This document shows positions 57,401 through 64,000 of a stretch of 64,000 nt of DNA, piece after piece. The stretch is from Isoptericola sp. AK164 (GTDB lineage Bacteria > Actinomycetota > Actinomycetes > Actinomycetales > Cellulomonadaceae): assembly GCF_029643425.1 (NCBI RefSeq), contig NZ_CP119106.1:3286001-3350000 (forward strand). The letters are read 5' to 3'. The first letter of the stretch is position 1. Every line of letters begins with the position of its first letter. A model generated the notes under the pieces. The model was given only the letters and a program-made list of their open reading frames with translations. It was not told the DNA's origin and ran no database searches. Made by a program: the position numbers and the translations under genes.

Positions 57401-57432
57401 GCCGGTCGCGCGGTGGTGCGCGCGCGACCGGC
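57401..57432 (-). terminator. Terminator of the locus 3 operon
   Basis: Perfect 12-bp stem GCCGGTCGCGCG / CGCGCGACCGGC with an 8-base loop, 6 bases after the GH127-2 stop codon and 18 bases before the LacI-2 -10 box. Confidence 0.65.
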
Positions 57433-57437
57433 GCGGG

Positions 57438-59339
57438 TCACGGGCGGTCCTGCGGGATCCAGACGCGCATCGTGCTGGGGCCCCGGTTCGCCCAGTCGTG
57501 GTACGGCACGAGCCGCACGTCGAGGGTCGCGCCCGGGGTGGTCGCGGGACGCGACCGGTACGGCCAGGGACCCTCCTCCCGCTCGACGAGCTCGCCGGAG
57601 ACGTGCACGCCGTCGTCGAGGTCGCGCGGGACGGCGTCCGCCGCGAGCCGGACCCGGTCCACGCCGACGCCGGCCGGGAGGTCGGTCGACTCGACGCACA
57701 GCACGAGCGGGCCCCGCTCGACGGCGGCGCAGCCGCGCACGGCGTCGACCCGGTCGTCCGCCACGGTCAGCCGCGGCTGCACGTCGAGGCGCAGCCGGAC
57801 CTCGTCCCCCGCGGCGAAGCGCCGCCGGGTCGTGGCCACCGGTCCGTCGACGGGCTCCCCGTCCAGGCTCGCCCGACCCACCGACCACTCGGGCACCCGC
57901 AGGGAGATCGAGACCTCCCCCGCCGGCGCCGCGACCACCCGCACGACGACGTCGCCGCCGTCGGGGTAGGACGTCTCCACCTCGAGCTCGACCTCGCGGC
58001 CGTCGCCGAGCGTCGTGGCGATCCGGCTCGGCACGTGCTGGTGGATCTGCACGCCGTCGTCCGAGACGGTCGCGACGTAGGCGGCGAACGACGCCAGGGT
58101 CCGCGCGACGTTGGTCGGGCAGCACGACACCTCGAACCACGGGGCCCGCAGGCGCGAGAGCGCGCGGGGGCTGGCCGCGTCGGGGTCGGCCTCCTCCCCC
58201 GGCTCCCGCTTGTGCAGCGGGTTGGTGTAGAAGAAGGCGTCGCCGGCGCGGGACGGCGAGGTCGCCACCACGTTGTACATCGTGCGCTCGACGACGTCGG
58301 CCCACCGGGTGTCGCCCGTGGCCAGCAGCAGGCGCCACGCCACCATCACCGACCCGATGCCGGCGCAGGTCTCGCTGTAGGCGCGGTCCGACGGCAGCTC
58401 GAAGTCGTCGCCGTAGGCCTCGTCCTGGTGGTGCGACCCCATCCCCCCGGTCAGGTACGTCCGGCGGGCGAGCGTCCGGGCGAACTGGTCGCGGACGGTC
58501 TGCAGGAGCTCGTCGTCGCCCGTGTCGACCGCGACGTCCACGGCGGCCGCCGTGAGGTACAGCGCGCGGACCGCGTGGCCGCGCAGCACCTCGGCCTCCC
58601 GGACCGGCACGTCGTCCTGGTAGTAGGCCCGGCCGAACTCGATGTCGGGCAGGCTGCCGCGCCCCCGCCGCTCGAGGAAGAGCCGCGCCTGCTCGAGGTA
58701 GCGCTCCTCCCCGGTGGTGCGGGCGAGCTCGACGAGCGCCACCTCGACCTCCGGGTGGCCGCAGACGTCGTCGCGCCCGGAGGGGCCGAACTCGACGCAG
58801 ACGTGGTCGGCGGCGCGCCGCGCCACCCGCACGAGGGTGTCGTCGTGCCCCGTGCGCAGGCGGGCGACGGCGGCCTGGATCAGGTGACCGAAGCAGTAGA
58901 GCTCGTGCCCCCAGGCCAGGTCGGAGTAGCGCGGCTCCTGCCCGGGCCGGCCGTACTTGGTGCTGACGTAGCCGTCGTCGTCCTGGACCGCCTCGACCAG
59001 GAGCGCGATCTCCTCGATCCGCGCGTCCAGGCGGGGGTCGCTCGTGCGGCCGGACTCCCAGGCCATCGCCTCCAGGAGCTTGTAGACGTCGGAGTCGGCG
59101 AACTCCCGCCCGGTGCGCTGCTCGACCGTCCCGGCGAGCGCGTGCCGGAAGTTGTCGATCCAGCCGACCCGGGACTCCCAGTGGTCGCAGTGCGGGATGG
59201 ACACCTCGGCGTTGCGCCGCTGGCGCTCGGCCCAGAAGCCGCCGGTCAGCTCGACCTCGTCGAGCCCCAGGGGACGCAGGGCACCGCGGGCCGGGATCAC
59301 CGGCACGGGCCGCCTCGTCGCTGTCGTGGTCACGCTCAT
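57438..59339 (-). CDS. GH127 beta-L-arabinofuranosidase, copy 2
   Basis: 633 residues, no signal peptide. Complete GH127 site: acid/base E307 (HQDEAYG), E323 and C325 (YSETCAG), nucleophile C406 and C407 (VSCCPTNVARTLASF). Same spacing as copy 1 at 27780, but clearly diverged (for example YSETC against YCETC, and different N-termini), so they are old paralogues probably for different linkages. The start overlaps the permease stop (ATGA). Cytoplasmic, acting on the sugar brought in by locus 3. Confidence 0.92.
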   Translation of the reverse strand: MSVTTTATRRPVPVIPARGALRPLGLDEVELTGGFWAERQRRNAEVSIPHCDHWESRVGWIDNFRHALAGTVEQRTGREFADSDVYKLLEAMAWESGRTSDPRLDARIEEIALLVEAVQDDDGYVSTKYGRPGQEPRYSDLAWGHELYCFGHLIQAAVARLRTGHDDTLVRVARRAADHVCVEFGPSGRDDVCGHPEVEVALVELARTTGEERYLEQARLFLERRGRGSLPDIEFGRAYYQDDVPVREAEVLRGHAVRALYLTAAAVDVAVDTGDDELLQTVRDQFARTLARRTYLTGGMGSHHQDEAYGDDFELPSDRAYSETCAGIGSVMVAWRLLLATGDTRWADVVERTMYNVVATSPSRAGDAFFYTNPLHKREPGEEADPDAASPRALSRLRAPWFEVSCCPTNVARTLASFAAYVATVSDDGVQIHQHVPSRIATTLGDGREVELEVETSYPDGGDVVVRVVAAPAGEVSISLRVPEWSVGRASLDGEPVDGPVATTRRRFAAGDEVRLRLDVQPRLTVADDRVDAVRGCAAVERGPLVLCVESTDLPAGVGVDRVRLAADAVPRDLDDGVHVSGELVEREEGPWPYRSRPATTPGATLDVRLVPYHDWANRGPSTMRVWIPQDRP

Positions 59340-60160
59340 CCCTTCAACGCTCCTGACATGAATCCGTTGACGTAGTGCCGCTGCAGCACGAGGAACAGCA
59401 GGATGCAGGGGATCGTCAGCACGACCACGCCGGCCTGCGTGGCCCCGTAGTCGATGACGCCCATCACCTGCTGCCGCATGTTGACCAGCGCCAGCGGCAG
59501 CGGCTGGTTGTCACCGCTGACCAGGTACAGCGGCACCATGAAGTCGTTCCACGCGGCGAGGAACGCGAACAGCCCGATCGTGATCAGACCCGGCTTGACC
59601 GCGTGCAGGAGCACCCGGCGCAGCGCGGAGAAGGTGCCGCAGCCGTCGACCAGCGCCGCCTCCTCCATCTCGCGCGGCACCGCCTCGAACGCGATACGCA
59701 TCATGAAGGTCGCGAAGGGCAGCTGGAACACGGCCAGCACGAGCCCGACGCCCACGAGGGTGTCGTTGAGGCCGATGTTCTTCAGCCAGATCACCAGCGG
59801 CACCAGCAGCGCCGCGTACGGGACCATGAGGATGGCCAGCGTGAGCAGGAACAGGGCGTCCTTGCCGGGGAACGTGAAGCGCGCGAACGCGTACCCGCCC
59901 AGCGTCGCGACGACGAGGGTCGTCACCACGGCCACGGCCGACACGACGAGCGAGTTGCCCAGGTAGTGCCAGACGCCGTCCTGGTAGGCCACGAGGGTCT
60001 CGTAGTTGCCCCACCCGAAGCCGTCGACCTGGTTGGAGCCGGGCTGCGGGGACACCGAGGAGATCGACGTCCAGATGATGGGGTAGAGGAAGATGATCGC
60101 CAGTCCACCGGTCAGCACGTAGAACGGTGTGCGACCGGCGAGGCGGTTGAGTCGAGTCAT
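59336..60160 (-). CDS. Carbohydrate ABC transporter permease (MalG type), locus 3
   Basis: 274 residues, six membrane segments; EAA loop REMEEAALVDGCGTFSALRRVLLHAVKP near residue 170. It ends YVNGFMSGALKG, the usual MalG-type tail. 13 bp after the MalF-type permease. Confidence 0.93.
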   Translation of the reverse strand: MTRLNRLAGRTPFYVLTGGLAIIFLYPIIWTSISSVSPQPGSNQVDGFGWGNYETLVAYQDGVWHYLGNSLVVSAVAVVTTLVVATLGGYAFARFTFPGKDALFLLTLAILMVPYAALLVPLVIWLKNIGLNDTLVGVGLVLAVFQLPFATFMMRIAFEAVPREMEEAALVDGCGTFSALRRVLLHAVKPGLITIGLFAFLAAWNDFMVPLYLVSGDNQPLPLALVNMRQQVMGVIDYGATQAGVVVLTIPCILLFLVLQRHYVNGFMSGALKG

Positions 60161-60173
60161 GACGGGCTCCCTG

Positions 60174-61124
60174 TCACTCGTCCGGCGAACGCCGCAGCGT
60201 CTTGAGCTGGACGATGTTGATGATCACGAGGGCGGCGAGCACGATCACCGACAGCGCGGCGGCCATGCCCAGGTCCCGCTTCGACTCGAAGGCGAAGCTG
60301 TAGATCAGCTGCACGACCGTCATCGTCGACCCGTCGGGGCCGCCCTTGGTCAGGATGAAGAACTGGTCGAAGGCGAGCAGGGACCCGGTGACGCACAGGA
60401 TCGTGCTCATCGCCAGCGACGGGCGCAGCAGCGGGAGCGTGATGCGGCCGAAGATCTGCCACGGCCGGGCGCCGTCGATGCGTGCCGCCTCGTACACCTC
60501 GTGCGGGATCCCCTGCAGGCCCACGAGCAGCAGGAGCATGAAGAAGCCGGCGAACCGCCAGACGATGAGGATGACCGTCGACCACAGGGCGCCGGACGGG
60601 GTCCCGAGCACGTTGACGTTCGCGTCGGCCAGACCGAGCGCCTCGAGCGCCGGCGAGACCGGTCCCACCTGCGGCGAGTACAGCGCGTAGAAGAGCAGGG
60701 ACGCCGAGGCGAGGCCCAGCGACGTGGGAATGAGGAACGAGGTCCGCAGGATGCCGCGCCAGCGCGTGCTCTCCTGCACGAGCATCGCCAGGCCGAGAGC
60801 CAGCGCGATGAGGATGGCCGTGGTGATCACCGTGTACTTCAGGGTGAACCAGACCGACGGCCAGAACAGACGGTGGTCGACGACCTCGACGAAGTTCTCG
60901 GGGAAGTTGACCCCCGAGTTGCCGCCGAGCAGCGTCCAGTCCGCGGCGGACATCCACACGACGAGGACGAGCGGCACGACGAAGAGCAGCGTGACGAGCA
61001 GGGCGGTCGGGCTGGCGTAGATCCAGCCCTGCCAGACGCCGCGGTCACGGCGCCGGCGCCGTGGCGGCGGGGCGTCCGGCGTCCCCGCGGCGACGGCCCG
61101 AGGACGGGTGGGAGCGATGGACAT
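60174..61124 (-). CDS. Carbohydrate ABC transporter permease (MalF type), locus 3
   Basis: 316 residues; Arg-rich cytoplasmic start (PPPRRRRRDRGVWQGW), six membrane segments, EAA loop HEVYEAARIDGARPWQIFGRITLPLLRP near residue 220. CTGGAGATCTG precedes the ATG. Confidence 0.93.
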   Translation of the reverse strand: MSIAPTRPRAVAAGTPDAPPPRRRRRDRGVWQGWIYASPTALLVTLLFVVPLVLVVWMSAADWTLLGGNSGVNFPENFVEVVDHRLFWPSVWFTLKYTVITTAILIALALGLAMLVQESTRWRGILRTSFLIPTSLGLASASLLFYALYSPQVGPVSPALEALGLADANVNVLGTPSGALWSTVILIVWRFAGFFMLLLLVGLQGIPHEVYEAARIDGARPWQIFGRITLPLLRPSLAMSTILCVTGSLLAFDQFFILTKGGPDGSTMTVVQLIYSFAFESKRDLGMAAALSVIVLAALVIINIVQLKTLRRSPDE

Positions 61125-61158
61125 CAGATCTCCAGAGAGGGTCCGGGCAGGAGGTGCG

Positions 61159-61191
61159 CGGGCGGCAGGGCACAGGGGACCCTGCCGCCCG
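61159..61191 (-). terminator. Hairpin between binding-protein and permease genes, locus 3
   Basis: Perfect 12-bp stem CGGGCGGCAGGG / CCCTGCCGCCCG with a 9-base loop in the 73-bp gap. Confidence 0.6.
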
Positions 61192-61197
61192 GCACGG

Positions 61198-62508
61198 TCA
61201 CTGGTCGAGGACGGCCGTGATGGCCTCGTTGTCCTCGGCCACGGTTCCCGTCTGCCCGAAGGTGGCGTTGCGCGTGAGCGTCAGCCACGGGCTGTTGGCG
61301 GCGTTGAAGGCCTCGGAGAAGTAGTCCGCGACCGGGGTCCGGCCGTCGGCCGCGAGCTGGTTCATGGTGAGCGCCAGCGGGTTCTCCTGCGCGTACTCGT
61401 TGTCGAGCAGGCTGTTGCGACCGGGGACGTCGCCGCTCTGGGCGACGACCTCGAGCTGCGTCTCGTCCGAGAGCATCCAGGAGAGGAAGTTCCAGGCCTG
61501 GTCGACGTTCTCGGAGTCCTTCGAGATGCCCATGGCGTCACCGCCGAGGAAGGTCGACTGCCCGCCGTCGACGCCCGGGATGCCCCCGACGCCCACGTCG
61601 ATGCCGGCCTCCTGGGCGGCGTACACGGCGGTGTTCGGGTACTGCATCACGCCGACGTTGCCGTTGGAGAAGGGGGCGGTCCAGGTGGCGCCGTTCTCCT
61701 CCTCGGAGCCGGCACCGACGGCACCGGCGTCGTTCATCGCCGCGTAGGCGTCGTAGACGGCCTGCGCGGTCTCGGAGTCGAGCAGCGACTCGCGTCCGTC
61801 CTCGGAGAGGACCTCCTCGCCGGAGGCCCAGATCGAGGGGAACCAGGTGAAGACCAGGCATCCGCCGCAGTTGCCGCCGTAGTACGTGCCCGAGACGCCG
61901 TCCTTGTCCAGGGCGGCGATCGCCTCGGCGTGCTCGCGGAACTCGTCCACGGTCGTCGGCCCCTGCTCCGGGTCCAGACCGGCCTCGCGGTAGAGGTCCT
62001 TGTTCCACGCCATGACCGAGATGTCGGTGACGAACGGCAGGGTGTGCTTGTTCCCGTCGACGTCGGTCCCGGCGTCCACGTGGCCGCGGGTGATGTCGTC
62101 GACGTAGTCGAGCCCGTCGATCTGGGCGGTCAGGTCGGTGAAGAGACCGTTGGTGACCCAGTAGGGCAGACGGACGACGTCGCCGGCCAGGAGGTCCGGC
62201 AGCTCGCCGTTGGTGGCGGCGGCGCCGACCTTGCCCTCCATGTCGTCGTTGGGGACGATCTCCAGGTCGACCTGGTTCTCGTGCGAGGCGTTGTAGGCGT
62301 CGACCAGGGTGCGCGCCTGGCGCTCCAGCGGTGCCCGGGTCCACATCGTCAGCGTCGTGCCGTCGTCCGTGCCGGTGGCCGACATCTCCGCCGGCTCGCT
62401 CCCGGCGCTGGTGCCGCCGTCGGAGCAGGCGGTCAGTCCGGCGAGCGCCAGACCGGCCACGGTGACCGCGGCAAGGCCCTTCGCGCCCCGGAAGGTGCGG
62501 TACGTCAT
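61198..62508 (-). CDS. Sugar ABC transporter substrate-binding lipoprotein, locus 3
   Basis: 436 residues from ATG 62508 (GAGGAG six bases upstream). Lipobox LAGLTAC, Ser/Gly/Thr linker, family-1 solute-binding fold (TLTMWTRAPLERQARTLVDAYNASHENQVDLEIVPNDD; FVTDISVMAWNKDLYREAGLDPEQGPTTVDEF; GGIPGVDGGQSTFLGGDAMGI). A CxxC (GGNCGGCLVF) near residue 215 may form a disulfide. Confidence 0.93.
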   Translation of the reverse strand: MTYRTFRGAKGLAAVTVAGLALAGLTACSDGGTSAGSEPAEMSATGTDDGTTLTMWTRAPLERQARTLVDAYNASHENQVDLEIVPNDDMEGKVGAAATNGELPDLLAGDVVRLPYWVTNGLFTDLTAQIDGLDYVDDITRGHVDAGTDVDGNKHTLPFVTDISVMAWNKDLYREAGLDPEQGPTTVDEFREHAEAIAALDKDGVSGTYYGGNCGGCLVFTWFPSIWASGEEVLSEDGRESLLDSETAQAVYDAYAAMNDAGAVGAGSEEENGATWTAPFSNGNVGVMQYPNTAVYAAQEAGIDVGVGGIPGVDGGQSTFLGGDAMGISKDSENVDQAWNFLSWMLSDETQLEVVAQSGDVPGRNSLLDNEYAQENPLALTMNQLAADGRTPVADYFSEAFNAANSPWLTLTRNATFGQTGTVAEDNEAITAVLDQ

Positions 62509-62531
62509 CGTGCTCTCCTCAGTTCGTCGTC

Positions 62532-62577
62532 GAACGTTCACGCCCGGTGCGGACGCGAGGCCGAAAGCCTTTTCGGC
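62532..62577. promoter_or_regulatory. Operators upstream of the locus 3 importer
   Basis: GCCGAAAGCCTTTTCGGC (62560-62577) is an 18-base near-palindrome (seven of nine pairs) of LacI-operator shape, and GAACGTTC (62532-62539) a perfect 8-base palindrome. Both lie between the binding-protein start and the divergent LacI-3 gene. Confidence 0.55.
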
Positions 62578-62692
62578 ACATTAGGTTCTCGCGCGGGCGG
62601 TGTCAAGGACTGACGGCAACCTCGCTGCCCGATATAGTCGACGGTAGGTCGGACGACGAGTGTGCCGACGCCGAGCCGACGGAAGGGCCACG

Positions 62693-63721
62693 ATGCCGAC
62701 GAAGCCTGAGAAGAAGCGCAGGCCCGCCACTCTCGCCGACGTCGCCCAGATGGCGGGGGTCTCGATCGCGACGGCCTCGAAAGCCTTGAACGGCCGGAGC
62801 CAGGTGAAGGCCGAAACCCGTGCACGAGTTTTCGCCGCTGCCGAGCAGCTGAAGTTCTCCCCGAACGCGATGGCGCAGAACCTCATCAGCGGCCGGTCGG
62901 GGACCATCGGGCTGGTGACGCACGACCTCGAGGGCCGCTTCTCGATCCCGACCCTCATGGGTGCCGAGGACGCCGCCGGCAACGGCCGCACCTCCGTGCT
63001 GCTCTGCGACGCGCGCGGCGACGCGCTCCGCGAGAAGTACCACGTGCAGACGCTGCTCGGCCGCCGCATCGACGGCCTCATCGTCGTCGGCGCCCGCCCG
63101 GACCCGCGCCCCTCCCTCGGACCGCTGCCGGTACCGGTCGTCTACGCCTACGCACCGTCCGAGAACCCGCACGACACCTCGATCGTCACCGACAACCGGC
63201 TCGGGGGACGGCAGGCGGCCGAGCACATGCTCGCCTGCGGCCGGCGGCGGATCGCGCTCATCACCGGCGACGCGGACTACGGCGCCGCCCACGACCGTGT
63301 CGACGGCGCGCGCGAGGTCCTCGACGCGGCCGGCGCCGAGATCGTGCAGGGCGACGCCCTCTACGGCGCGTGGAGCGAGGAGTGGGGACGCACGGCCGCC
63401 GGTCTGGTCGTCGCCCAGCACCCCGACGTCGACGGGATCATCTGCGGCAGCGACCAGATCGCCCGCGGCGTCCTCGACACGCTGCGCGAGACCGGGCGCA
63501 AGGTGCCCGACGACGTCGCCGTCACGGGCCACGACAACTGGGAGATCCTCGCGCTCAACGCGCGCCCCCAGCTGACCAGCATCGACATGCGCCTGGAGGA
63601 GCTGGGACGACAGGCGGCCGCGCTCCTGTTCGACGCGATCGGCGGACGGGCCGACGAAGGGGTGCACGTCGTGGCCCCGCGCCTCATCCCGCGCGCCTCG
63701 ACGGGGCCGCGCGTCGCCTGA
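62693..63721 (+). CDS. LacI-family transcriptional regulator 3
   Basis: 342 residues from ATG 62693 (GGAAGGG seven bases upstream); the frame is open 11 codons earlier. Helix-turn-helix: ATLADVAQMAGVSIATASKALNGRSQVK; hinge PNAMAQNLISGRSG; effector domain. Divergent from the locus 3 importer-GH127 operon and most likely its repressor. Confidence 0.92.
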   Translation: MPTKPEKKRRPATLADVAQMAGVSIATASKALNGRSQVKAETRARVFAAAEQLKFSPNAMAQNLISGRSGTIGLVTHDLEGRFSIPTLMGAEDAAGNGRTSVLLCDARGDALREKYHVQTLLGRRIDGLIVVGARPDPRPSLGPLPVPVVYAYAPSENPHDTSIVTDNRLGGRQAAEHMLACGRRRIALITGDADYGAAHDRVDGAREVLDAAGAEIVQGDALYGAWSEEWGRTAAGLVVAQHPDVDGIICGSDQIARGVLDTLRETGRKVPDDVAVTGHDNWEILALNARPQLTSIDMRLEELGRQAAALLFDAIGGRADEGVHVVAPRLIPRASTGPRVA

Positions 63722-63764
63722 CCGCGCGCACCGCGGACGCGTCCCCCGACACCGGGACGTCTCG

Positions 63765-63814
63765 ACGCGCGAGGGGTGGTGCCGGATCCTCGTCCGGCAC
63801 CACCCCTCGCGCGT
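63765..63814. terminator. 22-bp-stem bidirectional terminator
   Basis: Perfect inverted repeat 63765-63786 / 63793-63814 (arm ACGCGCGAGGGGTGGTGCCG then GA) with loop TCCTCG, between the convergent LacI-3 gene and the enzyme fragment at the window end. Not related in sequence to the TCGAGCGTCTC palindromes. Confidence 0.75.
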
Positions 63815-63842
63815 GCACCCACGATCCCGTGGTCGGGTGCCG

Positions 63843-64000
63843 TCAGCCCGTCGGCTCCCACGGACCCCACGGGGTGGTGCCGGGCTCGGCGTTCCGCGTC
63901 CACCACCGCGCGGCGTACCGCTCTCCGTCGTGGACGACGACGTCATCCGCGTGGAAGATCCGCGACGGCGTCCAGACGGCATCGCCGTCCGCGGTCTCGG
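63843..64000 (-). CDS. C-terminal end of a secreted protein with a CBM5/12-type carbohydrate-binding module (partial)
   Basis: The last 51 or so codons read ETADGDAVWTPSRIFHADDV, then VVHDGERYAARWWTRNAEPG, then TTPWGPWEPTG and stop. The pattern of aromatic residues (W-x-P-S, Y-A-A-R-W-W-T, P-G-x-x-P-W-G-P-W) is that of CBM5/12 modules found at the ends of chitinases and other secreted hydrolases. No start lies in the window, so the catalytic part is beyond 64000. Confidence 0.75.
   Translation of the reverse strand, partial: ETADGDAVWTPSRIFHADDVVVHDGERYAARWWTRNAEPGTTPWGPWEPTG

Noticed and set aside
1-64000. tRNA, rRNA, CRISPR, insertion sequence or prophage
   Set aside because: No cloverleaf, rRNA-like stretch, direct-repeat array, transposase or phage gene was recognised on either strand by reading; small RNAs cannot be excluded.

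Overview
The window is very GC-rich DNA from a high-GC Gram-positive bacterium. Its content fits a plant-polymer-degrading actinobacterium of the Cellulomonadaceae/Promicromonosporaceae kind: LacI-controlled sugar ABC importers without their own ATPase, several glycoside hydrolases, an ECF42-type sigma factor beside a DGPF protein, AztD, CPBP and DUF305 proteins, and many genes with a -10 box 6-7 nt before the start codon (leaderless style). The genus is an inference. No rRNA, tRNA, CRISPR array, insertion sequence or phage gene was seen.

Layout. 1-16.3 kb: an ABC ATPase fragment; an AbiEi/DUF559-like gene bracketed by 29-nt hairpin repeats; a LuxR-type two-component pair; a Zur-box-linked zinc chaperone AztD; a K+ channel with a YibE/F protein; a DMT transporter; a divergent LVIVD-repeat/DUF305 pair; a CPBP protease; heme oxygenase with a possible iron box; the sigma factor and its DGPF partner; a frameshifted DinB gene; rlmC. 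16.3-21.5 kb: an unusual sigma4/zinc-finger/membrane protein, a FUSC protein, and a ddaH-ocd operon with a divergent Lrp regulator. Three near-identical ~60-nt palindromes sit in convergent gaps at 8.7, 11.1 and 21.5 kb.

21.5-34.0 kb is saccharide locus 1 on the minus strand: LacI-1, binding protein, two permeases, GH127, GH31 and a 1301-residue secreted clan GH-A enzyme, with matching operator palindromes at 25.6 and 34.0 kb. 34.1-44.7 kb is an insert of mostly plus-strand genes: VKOR, a bacteriophytochrome-PP2C with RsbW-like and STAS partners, a sugar dehydrogenase, a VanZ protein and an alcohol dehydrogenase that share a promoter module, a thioesterase, and an NhaA-DsbA fusion. 44.7-57.4 kb is locus 2: LacI-2, GH36, ABC importer, a second clan GH-A enzyme, and a GH43. 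57.4-63.7 kb is locus 3: ABC importer plus a second GH127, divergent from LacI-3. The last 158 bases encode the chitin-binding-type C-terminus of another secreted enzyme.

Together the loci suggest outside cleavage of galactan- and arabinose-rich plant glycans or glycoproteins (GH43, clan GH-A), import by three dedicated transporters, and inside trimming by GH127, GH31 and GH36. The substrate assignment is inference. The phytochrome, its partner-switch proteins and the heme oxygenase 23 kb away could form a biliverdin-dependent light or redox signalling route.
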